Below the pieces are notes generated by a model. That model was given only the letters and a program-made list of their open reading frames with translations, had not been told where the DNA came from and did not search any database. A stretch of DNA of 27,321 nucleotides from assembly GCA_900893395.1 (NCBI GenBank), contig CAAHFI010765836.1, positions 1 to 27,321 of the forward strand, read 5' to 3'. Position 1 is the stretch's first letter. Every line of letters starts with the position of its first letter. Shown one piece after another: positions 10,251 to 18,449 of this stretch. The stretch comes from Euglena gracilis. Taxonomy: Eukaryota; Euglenozoa; Euglenophyceae; Euglenales; Euglenaceae. Both the position numbers and the translations under genes were made by a program.

Positions 10251-11292
10251 TCCTCCACAGACACCACCACGGTGATGTGAGGTGGTCTGCGGTGCCACAG
10301 CCGGGGTCGGAGAGTGCCGCCCATGCGTGTTGAGGGCTCTGCTTTCGCCCATAGCATTTCTGGTTCAGACCAGAGATGTTTTTTTTGAAACCTCTGCTTG
10401 CCATCCTTGCCGAGGGAGGGGGTGGCACCTGGACCCGGGGTATGAATGCAAATGTTATTTGCCAGAAATTTCCATGTTTTTATAAAAATTAATATCTGAC
10501 ATTATATATTATTAATATTATATATAATATAAAAATTTCCATCCATATGTTTCTGGAGACAGAATTTTGGCCACAAAACGAGTTGCGGGTGCAATTTTTG
10601 AAACGTGCAATTTGCTATTTCCCGTCCATTCCTTCCATTGTTTAATCCAATCATGATTTGAGGTTAGGAAAGTGTTTTTCCAGTCGTTGCGGCGTTTTTT
10701 TTTTTCGCCGACGTTGCCGATACAATCACCCTGCCCATAGCTTTTTGGCCCAAGAAGCCAAAAAAGAAAAACGTTTGGTTCACTTTGGGTAAATGTTGTG
10801 CCCCTTTCGCTCAGCCAAATATCGGTTGCTGCGTTGGGCGAACTGTCCACATACCGGTGGGAAACTGCCTTTCCGACTCTCCTCATCCCAAAAAGTCCCC
10901 ACAATCCCCCTGTAACCCACAGAATATCTAACCCCGAGGCTTTGGGAGGCCTAAACAGCTGAGGTCTGTCATCATCCAACAGAGTGCGCCAACAAATGAA
11001 TTGGCCCACAGAAAGTGCTGGGGGAAGAGGGGTCAGCCCCTGGCTGTTCGTCTTCATCGTTGCGCTGCCGCTTCCCGTTGTTACCGCCTTCGCCCTTCGT
11101 CTGCTTTGTGAGTTGGATGTGGCCTCAGGCTCTGCCAGCAGTTCAGCAAGCGAACGAAATCCTGCTTGCCGTGTTTATTGTGGTTTGCAAGAGTCAACGT
11201 CAACTCCCCGGCCAAAAACGACAAATCAACTGCACAGGCCCCCAGCATCAAAACAGTGGCATGGCCAAAATGACCAAATGCACCATTCTACG
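10251..11292. other. No confident gene; one long minus-strand open frame
   Basis: A minus frame is open for 179 codons at 10518-11057 (contains LFRPPKASGLDILWVTGGLW and WVTGGLWGLFGMRRVGK). A frame that long is expected about once by chance in a window this size, and it lacks GC3 bias. Inside it CT/GTGGGT near 10924 is a passable donor, so a small exon ending in FRPPKASGLDI is possible. At 10500-10545 there is a pure A/T palindromic stretch. Nothing is recognised. Confidence 0.3.
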
Positions 11293-11355
11293 CTATCGGT
11301 GAAGAGATTTAGGGCGTTTTGGGGCATTGGACAGAAGGTTATCAAATGAAAATTG
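11293..11355 (-). CDS. Candidate 3'-terminal exon, unrecognised
   Basis: On the minus strand a superb pyrimidine tract (tttttatcctctctctcttt…) leads to ctgttgcag at 11356-11357. The following frame reads QFSFDNLLSNAPKRPKSLHR and then TAG at 11293-11295, in phase 0. That matches the phase-0 end of the candidate exon at 11432-11503 across a 76 bp intron. The plus-strand Arg/Glu/Lys-rich frame over the same bases is the complement of the pyrimidine tract and is probably not real. No domain is seen. Confidence 0.38.
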   Translation of the reverse strand, partial: QFSFDNLLSNAPKRPKSLHR

Positions 11356-11431
11356 CTGCAACAGAGCCAAAGAGAGAGAGGATAAAAAATTGAGAGACGA
11401 GAAAAAAATCACTTCCAGGGAGCGAAATGAC

Positions 11432-11503
11432 CTGGTGTGGCTGGAGGGATGGGATACAGCATCCGAGGACGAGCCTGAGCAGCCCTTCCAGCCGTTGAGG
11501 AGG
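11432..11503 (-). CDS. Candidate internal exon, unrecognised
   Basis: It is bounded by a pyrimidine-rich acceptor (ctctctgtccccattccgcag, AG at 11504-11505) and a CAG/GTCATT donor (11432/11431), and is exactly 24 codons. The preferred frame reads QRLEGLLRLVLGCCIPSLQP, a hydrophobic helix-like segment. It is preferred because it is the frame that joins in phase to the stop-terminated exon downstream. A second open frame with somewhat higher GC3 (LLNGWKGCSGSSSDAV) cannot be excluded. No family is recognised. Confidence 0.35.
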
Positions 11504-11759
11504 CTGCGGAATGGGGACAGAGAGACGCGGGCAGGCAGGCGCTATGGCATGGCACTGTGCTCCTTTTGCTCTTGGTGGCGGTTGGCTGGTTGGTGGAAAC
11601 CAGCTATCTGCGCTGTAGGAAGGAATGGCGGGTTGTTTGCTGCGCTTGAGTGCAGCGCTGGTAAAAACAAATTTTCCTTTGGGGGTTTCGGGATGGGGTT
11701 ACAAAAAGAGTAGAGTCAGGCTGCTTTTTCTTCTGTTCACCAACCCTGGGGGAGGGAGG

Positions 11760-12310
11760 AACTTTGTGCTATTTTGGTGCCTGCCCATAGCAGGCACCCC
11801 CCCCCAGTGCCTGCTAAACCCCCCAAATAATACCCCCCCAATAATACCCCCCAAACAGAGGGGGGGGTATTCAACCAACCCAATTTTCCCTTGAAAATGG
11901 CCATTTTTGGACTCCCGACGCCGAAAGCACACTTCGCTGTTGGGGGGGGGGGGGGGCTAGCCCAGCATCGAAAAAAGGAGCAAAAGAAAGCACAAAAAGA
12001 CGCACATTTTTCGGGGAAAAAAATGTGCAAAAATAGTCAAATTTGAGAGAAAATGTGCAAAAATGACGAAAATGCAAAATTTGCCCAAACACCTGCAAAA
12101 AAAGGCACCAAATTTACAATAATTGTGTGGAATTATGCGGTTTTTGAAAAAAAAATTCAAAAAATTGCAAAAAATTTACAAAAAATGGTTAAAAAATGCG
12201 GGAAAAAAAAGTGAAAACCCACAAAAAAAAAATGCACCAAAAAGCAAAAAATGTGCTGAAAAAAAAGCGAAAAAAAAACGCAAAAATGCGAAACGCATTC
12301 CCCCCTTGCA
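11760..12310. repeat. Repeat and A-rich low-complexity stretch, no gene
   Basis: At 11780-11870, ggcacccccccc/ccaaataataccccccc blocks lead into a G run at about 11941-11955. From about 12000 to 12300 the plus strand is dominated by aaaaatgc- and aaaaaat-type words. Lys-rich (plus) and Phe-rich (minus) frames are the translation of this bias. A tgcctgcc/ggcaggca inverted word at 11780-11815 also occurs near 1250-1440. Confidence 0.55.
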
Positions 12311-12662
12311 CCGCCCAGGCCTGAAACCTGACCCCAGGCCTGCCTGAGGTGTGTTCTCTAAAAAGACTAAAAAAAAGAAGATGCTTAACAATTAAAAAAA
12401 AACAGGGATAAGAAGAAGATAAGAAGTAGGTGGGCAAAGGGGCCAGCAATTTTGGGGCAGCGAAGGAGAGGAGCGACACAGTGGCAGCGCAAGGAGGGGT
12501 GACAATTGCTGGGGCGACATAGCAATCATCTCGAGTATTTTCTTGTTTCATTTTTTTTGGATCATTACATTCTTGGGGTTTTTTGGTAATGGGTCTGGTC
12601 AAAGGTTAACCAACGTTGAAAACAACAATATCTCAAAACTCCTTTTTTCGCACTGCTGTTCC

Positions 12663-12693
12663 TCATGAACAGCATGAGGAGGTGCCAAAACGG
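12663..12693 (-). CDS. Candidate 3'-terminal exon of the helical-protein gene
   Basis: A 31 bp exon on the minus strand. A pyrimidine-rich acceptor (cctccctcttgctgtcttgtgcaag, AG at 12694-12695) is followed by one base that completes the split codon left by the exon at 12839-12951, then RFGTSSCC and S, then TGA at 12663-12665. Intron length would be 145 bp. The call rests on splice sites and phase only. The exon is too short to test by codon use, and a hairpin (CTCATG…CATGAG) overlaps the stop. Confidence 0.35.
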
Positions 12694-12838
12694 CTTGCAC
12701 AAGACAGCAAGAGGGAGGTACCCATTGCCCGAGGGGGGGGGGGGCAACTATTGTGCGGACAATAGGCTAAGGAAGTTTTTGGATCTTCTTCTGAAATTGC
12801 AATACTGGTTGCTGGTGTTTTCATCGACACAAACTGAC

Positions 12839-12951
12839 CTGGGATCGCCAGCCAGCTCCGACAGATACTTCCCCTCCAGTTTATGGATCTGCTCCTCCAG
12901 CAGCAAGAGTTGTGCCCGATGTCGTTGGCCTTCTGGGTCACCAGCAAGCAG
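12839..12951 (-). CDS. Candidate internal exon, helical/coiled-coil protein
   Basis: A 113 bp minus-strand exon lies between catatcag (AG at 12952-12953) and a near-perfect donor CCCAG/GTCAGT (12839/12838). It encodes LLAGDPEGQRHRAQLLLLEE, then QIHKLEGKYLSELAGDP, with heptad-like leucines consistent with a coiled coil. The stretch LExQIxxLEGxYL resembles the helix of EAF6/MEAF6 subunits of NuA4-type acetyltransferase complexes (there LERQIYAFEGSYL), but the family's next motif (GNIIRGW) is absent and the upstream exon does not fit it. I treat the match as suggestive only. Phase 0 at the start agrees with the exon at 13804-13889, and phase 2 at the end agrees with 12663-12693. GC3 is only moderate. 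Confidence 0.5.
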
Positions 12952-13060
12952 CTGATATGGTCAAGTGATTCCTCATGCACTTCTATGGATGCACTCCTGA
13001 CCATTGAACCCCCACACACAGACCCCCCAAATAAAAATGCTACAACAATAAAGCCCAGGG

Positions 13061-13200
13061 GGGCCACCGGCAGGCACCTATGGTCACTTCCCATTTTGGT
13101 GCTCTGGTCGGCCCTGGTCGGCCCTGGTCGGCCCTGGTCGGCCCTGGTCGGCCCTGGTCGGCCCTGGTCGGCAAATAGTCGGCCATAGGTGGGGGTATCT
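13061..13200. repeat. 10 bp minisatellite (GGTCGGCCCT)x7 with inverted flanks
   Basis: Seven exact tandem copies of ggtcggccct lie at 13106-13172. They are flanked on the left by aggcacctatgg (13072-13083) and on the right by ccataggtg (13183-13191), which are inverse of each other. The same repeat and flanking words occur at 14569-14730. It lies in the proposed intron between the exons at 13804 and 12951. Frames through it give Pro-Gly-Arg/Ala-Leu-Val peptides that are artefacts. Confidence 0.85.
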
Positions 13201-13628
13201 GTCACAGAAAAAGTGTGAAGGGATGCAATGATTTTCTGAATTGTCTCGCCAAGATCAAAAGGAAATGCTCCATAAGGCCTCCATTGGCTCCCCAAAGCAA
13301 CCAAAATGACCTAAAATGGCTTGAAATACCCAAAAATTGCCCAAAAACGCCAACAAAATCCACAAAGATTGTGAAAAATGACCCAAAATTACCAAAAGGG
13401 CGCAAAATGGCCACAATGCCATAAAAAATGCTCAGATTGACCCAAATTAGCCCAATATTTGCCAAATCAGTGATAAATAGCCCCCAAATTAGCAAAAACT
13501 GGTCCATAATGGCCAAAATGGGTGTAAAACTGGAGATTTGTGAGAAAATTATCCATGGAAGGGTACTGTGCACTTTCCTCCACTGAAGGACTCGCGACTC
13601 GCGACTTTGTGTATTAAATTCGCGGCTC

Positions 13629-13682
13629 GTTGGATGCCAATCCTGGCATCCAACAATCAGGGGTGCACAGTATGCGCACCCC
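13629..13682. repeat. Two tandem perfect hairpins
   Basis: GTTGGATGCCA (13629-13639) and its exact inverse (13644-13654) enclose a 4-base loop. Six bases further on, aggggtgc and gcacccct enclose a short loop. Together they look like two small stem-loops in a row. They sit in the intron downstream of the exon at 13804-13889, so any role would be at RNA level. No T run follows. Confidence 0.55.
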
Positions 13683-13803
13683 TACAAGCATCCTCGGATT
13701 CACATGCCCCACAAGCATCCACGGATGCACATGATCATGCACATGCCTACAACCGCGACCACAGTCGCCCGTTTATCCCACAACTTAAGATTCCCCCCAT
13801 AAC

Positions 13804-13889
13804 CTCCCTCTCCCACTGGAGCATCCACTCCAGGGAGTCACTCAGGAGGGCCAGACGAGCCAGGGAGGAACACAGCACCAATGTGGAGG
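13804..13889 (-). CDS. Candidate internal exon, helical protein
   Basis: An 86 bp minus-strand exon begins after gtacag (AG at 13890-13891) and ends at GAG/GTTATG (13804/13803). It reads STLVLCSSLARLALLSDSLE followed by WMLQWERE, with 2 + 28x3 bases, so it ends in phase 0 and joins in phase to the exon at 12839-12951. The joined peptide is leucine-rich and helix-forming. Its 3' splice site lies inside the 7 bp target duplication (13888-13894) of the family A element at 13895-14171, so the element plus its duplications appears to make up the upstream intron. No named family is recognised. Confidence 0.48.
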
Positions 13890-13894
13890 CTGTA
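13888..13894. repeat. Target-site duplication GGCTGTA (left copy)
   Basis: GGCTGTA immediately left of the family A element is repeated at 14172-14178 immediately right of it. The seven bases are identical. An 8 bp duplication with one mismatch is also possible (A/G in the first position). Confidence 0.7.
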
Positions 13895-14171
13895 CAGGGG
13901 TTTTTTTAAGACCGGGGGGAGGGGGGGGTCCCCCCCACCCACCCACCCCCTGGGGGGGCCCCCGGGCGGGGGGTCCGGGGGTACCCACAAAAAAATGGCC
14001 GAAAAATCGCGAAAAGTGCTAAAAATAGAATTTTTTTCGGCGCCTGCGGCGCCGAAAAGTATATCCCACCCCCCTCCGGGGGGGGACCCCCCCCCGGGGG
14101 GGGGGCTCGGCCGGACCCACCACCCTACCCCCCCCTCCCCACCCCGGGGGGTCCAAACTTAAAAATCCCTG
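13895..14171 (+). mobile_element. Family A element, copy 2: complete, with target duplication; possible intron (introner-like)
   Basis: Left end CAGGGGTTTTTTTAAG and right end, read inverted, CAGGGATTTTTAAG form terminal inverted repeats. Flanking GGCTGTA is duplicated. CAGGG ends and a 7-8 bp duplication resemble hAT-type non-autonomous elements. Inside are G/C runs, an aaaaatggccgaaaaatcgc block, a ggcgcctgcggcgcc palindrome and gaaaagtatatccc. On the minus strand the outer duplication copy plus one base gives GTACAG after TGC (a usable donor at 14179/14178), and the inner copy gives GTACAG before the exon at 13889 (acceptor). The insert could therefore be spliced out as a 290 bp intron (13890-14179). 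There is no coding capacity. Confidence 0.65.
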
Positions 14172-14178
14172 GGCTGTA

Positions 14179-14290
14179 CGCAGGTGTGCAACAGGGGCAC
14201 GATACCTTCGGCTCCAGGGGAGTCACACACCTCCCGGAGGGGGACGGAGAGGTTCAGAGGCAGAGGCACGGGCCGACATGAAGGCAGGCT
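14179..14290 (-). CDS. Weak candidate exon; one frame resembles the start of a RhoGAP domain
   Basis: The minus strand reads LSVPLREVCDSPGAEGIVPL then LHTCVQ. VPLxEV followed about ten residues later by GIVPxLLxxCV is reminiscent of the first helices of Rho GTPase-activating domains (typically FGVPLEEV…IPxxxxxCI). The arginine-finger region (GIFRxSG) is not seen in any neighbouring exon. Moreover this frame does not join in phase to the exon at 13889. The frame that does join (YRAPVAHL) is open for only about 14 codons behind a stop. The region is pyrimidine-rich and may simply be intron. The left edge is approximate. Confidence 0.25.
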
Positions 14291-14404
14291 GGAGTGGTCT
14301 GCAGGGGAGGGAGGACGAGACAACAGAGGTGTACCCAGCAGTATGGGCCCAAATATGAACCCCACTTCAGCCATCCAAAATCCCCGCATCCAAAAAATCC
14401 CAAA

Positions 14405-14490
14405 AAATCCCCGCATCGCCCTGCATCCCCCTGCATCGCCCTGCATCGCCGAAGGTGCTTGCCCAGCATCGCCCCTGCATCGCCCAGCAT
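14405..14490. repeat. GCATCGCCCT-type minisatellite
   Basis: About seven imperfect copies of ctgcatcgcc or cagcatcgcc, 9-12 bp apart, follow a short ccaaaaaatccc repeat. Ala/Ser/Pro-rich frames over it are repeat products. Confidence 0.7.
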
Positions 14491-14568
14491 CATCAGAGGT
14501 GCTTGTTCCAGAGGGAAAGCTGCCGAATTCCTTCATCCATTCCCCTTCGGTCGGCCAACCACATGCAA

Positions 14569-14730
14569 GTCGGCCCTGGTCGGCCCTGGTCGCCCTGGTC
14601 GGCCCTGGTCGGCCCTGGTCGGAACCCCCACCTACGGGGGTCCTGATAACCATAGTCGCCCTGGTCGGCCATGGTCGGCCCTGGTCGGCCCTGGTCGGCC
14701 CTGGTCGGCCGTAGGTGCCTGGCCACCGGC
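14569..14730. repeat. GGTCGGCCCT minisatellite, second locus (two arrays)
   Basis: Arrays at 14569-14622 and 14654-14711 carry the same 10 bp unit as 13106-13172, some copies shortened to cgccctggt or changed to catggt. Between them lies cccccacctacgggggtcc and to the right gtaggtgcctggccaccggc, the inverse-type flank found beside the first locus. The whole looks like two joined copies of one element. Confidence 0.8.
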
Positions 14731-14980
14731 AACGCTTGGCCGCGATAAGCCATTTCTGCCCGCCTGAAAATATCCCCAAATTTGTCTGATTTCTCAAATT
14801 CAGTACCAAAAAAATCTCGTACAATTTGTGAGTAAACCAGGTTTTGAATAGTGCTGAGCTCTTAAGATGCGCGCAAACGCGCATTTTTGATGCCCTATAT
14901 GAACTGGCCCTGGATAGACCCTCCAGGAAAGACCTGTGATGCCCATCATGACCCTTGATGCCCATCATGACCTGACGTAA

Positions 14981-15166
14981 AGTCCAAAGGGGGGGGCTTA
15001 TCCAGGGGGGCGGGCCGATCTTAGACCCCTTCGCGCGTGAATAACTCGGGCCTGGCGGGGAGTTGGGGGTCAAACCCAGGTGATTCGAAACTAGAAATCC
15101 AGTCGCTCGCGACCGAAATTTTTTTTTCCGGGAACGGGGCTGGGATGGTGGCCCCGAGGGGGGGGG
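14981..15166. repeat. Direct repeat flanking the 162 bp array, left copy
   Basis: Agtccaaagg, a G run, tatccaggggg, cttcgcgcgtgaataactcg, ggcctggcggggagttg, tcaaacccaggtgattcg, atccagtcgctcgcga and ccgggaac…ggtggccccg occur in this order here and again at 16628-16856, with small gaps. The copies are in the same orientation, about 1.65 kb apart. There is no open coding sequence and nothing recognisable as a polymerase gene between them. Confidence 0.75.
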
Positions 15167-15329
15167 AAAGGGGGAGGTTGGGGGGGTTTCCCCAGGGGTA
15201 AGCTTCGCTCTTACCGATAAAGGGATAAGAGCTCAGCGACCAGGTTGAATAGTGCTGAGCTCTTAATAAGCGCGCACCCACCCCTTCATTGACCCCTCCA
15301 TACATACCGGCCCACTCCATGGAGCTCTT

Positions 15330-16225
15330 TTGCCTGAAATCCATGGGTTTTGTGCCAGAAACAGGGCGCCGGTGGGTCAAAAAAGGCTCATTTTCGGCTC
15401 CAAAACAGTTTTTCCGGGTCTGGGAGGCCAAAAAACATGGTTTTGGGCAAAAAAAAAATTTTCGATTTTTTCGATTTGTTCGACCCGGTTTTGACCCAAA
15501 GTCAATGGGTCGGCGGCCCAAAACGGGTCGCTGGCGGGTCGAAAAACGCTCGTTTTCGGCTCAAAAAACAGTTTTTCTGGGTCCGGGAGGCCAAAAAACA
15601 TCGTTTCGGGCAAAAAAAAATTCGATTTTTTTCGACTTTTTTGACCCGATTTTGACCCAAAGTCAATGGGTCGGCGGCCCAAAACGGGGCGCTGGCGGGT
15701 CGAAAAACGCTCGTTTTCGGCTCAAAAACAGTTTTTCTGGGTCCGGGAGGCCAAAAAACATTGTTTCGGGCAAAAAAAAAAATTTCGATTTTTTTCGACT
15801 TTTTTGACCCGGGTTTGACCCAAAGTCAACGGGTCGGCGGCCGAAAACGGGGCGCTGGCGGGTCGAAAAACGCTCGTTTTCGGCTCCAAAACAGTTTTTC
15901 TGGGTGCGGGAGGCCCAAAAACATGGTTTCGGGCAAAAAATTTTTTTCGATTTTTCGCCTTTTTTCGACCCGGTTTTGACCCAAAATCAATGGGTCGGCG
16001 GCCCAAAACGGGGCGCTGGCGGGTCGAAAAACGCTCGTTTTCGGCGCAAAAACAGTTTTTCCGGGTCCGGGAGGCCAAAAAACATCGTTTCGGGCAAAAA
16101 AAAATTTTCGATTTTTTTCGACTTTTTCGACCCGGTTTTGACCCAAAGTCAATGGGTCGGCGGCCCAAAACGGGGCGCTGGCGGGTCGAAAAACGCTCGT
16201 TTTCGGCTCAAAAAACAGTTTTTCT
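15330..16225. repeat. Tandem array of a ~162 bp unit (about 5.5 copies)
   Basis: The word gtcaatgggtcggcggccca starts at about 15503, 15663, 15826, 15987 and 16149 (spacing 160-163 bp). A more diverged copy is at about 15341. Each unit contains gggcgctggcgggtcgaaaa, cgctcgttttcggctc, cagtttttctgggtccggga, ggccaaaaaacat, then a T-rich tcgattttttcgactttttt stretch. Because 162 is a multiple of three, long open frames appear on both strands. The small length changes between units break phase, and they show no codon bias. This is a satellite-like array, not a repeat protein. Confidence 0.88.
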
Positions 16226-16620
16226 GGGAAAAGTGTACAAAACGGCCTGAAATGGCCCAAATTGGCCAAAAAATGCCCGTATCTCGGGCTGGGCGGGGAG
16301 TTGCGGGGAAACCAAAATCCCAGTAGATAGAGCGTTCCAAGGGCTTCAATATAGGTCTCCGAAGATTTCCTTTGATTTTGCATCCTTTTCGAGAAATTTT
16401 GGAAACATCGGTTTTTTGACCCCCACCCCCCGAAAACGGCTAAGTCGAACAGAGGGAAAAGTGTACAAAACGGCCATCTACACCGAAAACGGCCGTATCT
16501 CGGGCTAGGCGGGGAGTTGCGGGGAAATCAAAATACGGCTTCAAATTAGGTCTCGGGACATTTCCTTTGATTTGGCTTCATTTTGGAGATATTTTGAAAA
16601 TTGACATTTTTTTGGCCGAA
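16226..16620. repeat. Duplicated ~228 bp unit beside the array
   Basis: Gggaaaagtgtacaaaacgg begins at 16226 and again at 16454. Both copies continue through cgtatctcgggctnggcggg, gagttgcggggaaa, gtctc…tttcctttgatttt and a gagatattttgaaa-like end. The core tctcgggc…ggcggggagttg is also the core of the direct repeats at 14981 and 16628, so all four blocks are related. Confidence 0.75.
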
Positions 16621-16627
16621 ATGGCAG

Positions 16628-16856
16628 AGTCCAAAGGGGGGGGGCTCATCCAGGGGGGGCGGGCAAATCCTACCGAGTTTGGACCCTTCGCGCGTGAATA
16701 ACTCGGGCCTGGCGGGGAGTTGGGGTCAAACCCAGGTGATTCGGAAAACTAGGAATCCAGTCGCTCGCGAGTGAGAAAAAAAATTCCGGGAACCGGGCCG
16801 GGATCATGGTGATAATTCGTCGGTTCTCCTGGTGGCCCCGACCCGGGGGGGGGGGG
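16628..16856. repeat. Direct repeat flanking the 162 bp array, right copy
   Basis: Diverged copy of 14981-15166 in the same orientation (shared words listed there). It carries an extra ctaccgagtttgga and an extra gataattcgtcggttctcct segment. It ends in a long G run. Confidence 0.72.
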
Positions 16857-18449
16857 TCGAGGGGACTGCATTTATTTTAGGTTGACACTACCTGAAAAAA
16901 AAATGGTACCAGTGGCACCAGTCATTTTTTCCAAAGTGTGCTGCTTTTTTGGAGGGAAATTGAGTATTTTCTGCCTTGCTTGATTTCCTTCCCAGGGAGT
17001 GGCAGGGGAGGGGAATATAATTTGGCAGCTGAAGTCCGGGGCCAGGGGGGATGATATTATTTGGGGTGGAAAATTGGTGGGGGGTACGAGGGGCCTATGA
17101 AGAGGTTACCAGGTTACGAGGGCCTTGCTCTTGATTTTTTCACCGGGCTGAAAATCTACAGGTTTCTTGAAAACTTTTTGAAGCCTGATAAACAAATAAA
17201 AGCCTCCTAAACATAGAAACCCCCCAAATGGGGAAACCGACAAAATTATCGAATAGGAGATCGAATAGAACCCTCCTTCTACAGAAGGGGGAGAAACAAA
17301 AGATGGAAGGGGGCGATGAAAAGATGCTCCAAGAGTGCCGACTTTTTGGAGTGACGTGGGCTTTCCATCACTTATTTTCTGAGAATATTGCCTTTTTGGA
17401 CAAACAGATTCAACCCCACCAGTTAAAACAGGGTCAAAATGGGCCCAAAATGCATGAGGTGATCTCTAGGGAGAACCCCCCCCCGGGGTCTTGAAACTCC
17501 GTTCAAATTTTGAAACAGTGGGTTCTATATTGGGAAGTTTTTTTCTTGTTGTCCGACGGTGGAGGATGTTTACTGTTTCCCGTAAACATGCTTCAAAACA
17601 AGTTCACGGGAAACTATAAACATGAACTTGCTTGGTTCCCGTAAACGAGCACAAAGTCCCCTTCACTCCTGAATGGAGTCTCGACTTTGTACCCTCACCT
17701 GCAGTTGGGCAGTGGACCACGACCTCCAACACCCCCCCTACCCCATGTGTCTGATGCAGCGACAGAATGGGTTAACGGGTTCCTGAAAGTTTGCTGGCTA
17801 AAAATTGATGCCATTTATTGGCATTGCATCACGGTCTCTACTTCCTGTAGGACAGGTTTGCTGGAAGAAACGTGTGATGACTATGTCGGTATGGTGGTGC
17901 ACAGCTGAGGGGAGCGTTTCACCACAATATTTGACGGCGTATTTGAGGCGGTGGTCTCCTCTCAGCAAGGCAATTTCTGACTGAGTCGATATCTTTACAG
18001 GTTCCCGTAAACTGCATATCGTCTTGAAATCCCACCCAAATATTAAAGTGGGGTAACACTTGGGGAGGTTAACTTGAGAAGGCCATTTCAGGGTTTGAAA
18101 TACGCGCCCAGTACAGGAAGGGGGGGGTGACATCCGTCCATCTAAACAGAAGTGTGACCCATTTTTATATGGACCACAAGACCCTTTTTCGGGTTCGGAA
18201 CAAGCAGCAGGCAGAGAAATCTCGCCACCGTGAACAAAAGGACAAAGTGATCACCCTTTGGCAAAATTTGCAAACAGCTCAATTTTCGGAACAAAGGGTT
18301 TTTGTTTCATTTAAAAGAATGGCTGAATTTTTCTTGTTCTGTTGCACGCCCAACTACTTGGCGTGTAGGTTTATGGTGCGTTCTTCTGAAAAGTCAGCAG
18401 CTATATGATAATAGGAACAGGCTTTGAGACCGCCGGGGAGGGGGTGTCA
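16857..18449. other. Mostly unique sequence, no gene recognised
   Basis: Mixed composition. The word ttcccgtaaac occurs at about 17577, 17636 and 18003, with an inverted gttcacgggaaac at 17602, forming a loose stem around 17575-17640. Plus frames at 17228-17494 (88 codons) and 18127-18408 (93 codons, containing RVRNKQQAEKSRHREQKDK) read somewhat like protein but lack GC3 bias and clear splice boundaries. I do not call them. Confidence 0.35.

Noticed and set aside
10518-11057. 179-codon minus frame
   Set aside because: A frame of this length is expected about once by chance in six frames of 27 kb. It has no GC3 bias or recognised motif.
11327-11713. Plus-strand frame with a Lys/Glu/Arg-rich start (RAKEREDKKLRDEKK)
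   Set aside because: Its charged start is the complement of an excellent minus-strand pyrimidine tract and acceptor, so the minus-strand exon pair explains it better.
12123-12347. Lys-rich plus frame and Phe-rich minus frame
   Set aside because: Caused by the A-rich low-complexity stretch.
14159-15073. 304-codon minus-strand frame, the longest in the window
   Set aside because: It runs through the GGTCGGCCCT and GCATCGCCCT minisatellites and mixed sequence. Apart from the short RhoGAP-like end it has no family resemblance or codon bias.
15289-16383. Several 70-185 codon frames on both strands across the 162 bp array
   Set aside because: They arise because the repeat unit is a multiple of three. 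Unit lengths vary by 1-2 bp so phases break, both strands are equally open, and there is no codon bias.
14981-16856. Direct repeats considered as ends of an LTR-type element
   Set aside because: No polymerase, integrase or gag-like sequence lies between them, the interior is a tandem satellite, and the same core also occurs in the inner duplicated blocks, so duplication explains it better.
18127-18408. 93-codon plus frame with RVRNKQQAEKSRHREQKDK
   Set aside because: It reads somewhat like protein but has no codon bias, weak splice borders and the opposite strand to its neighbours.
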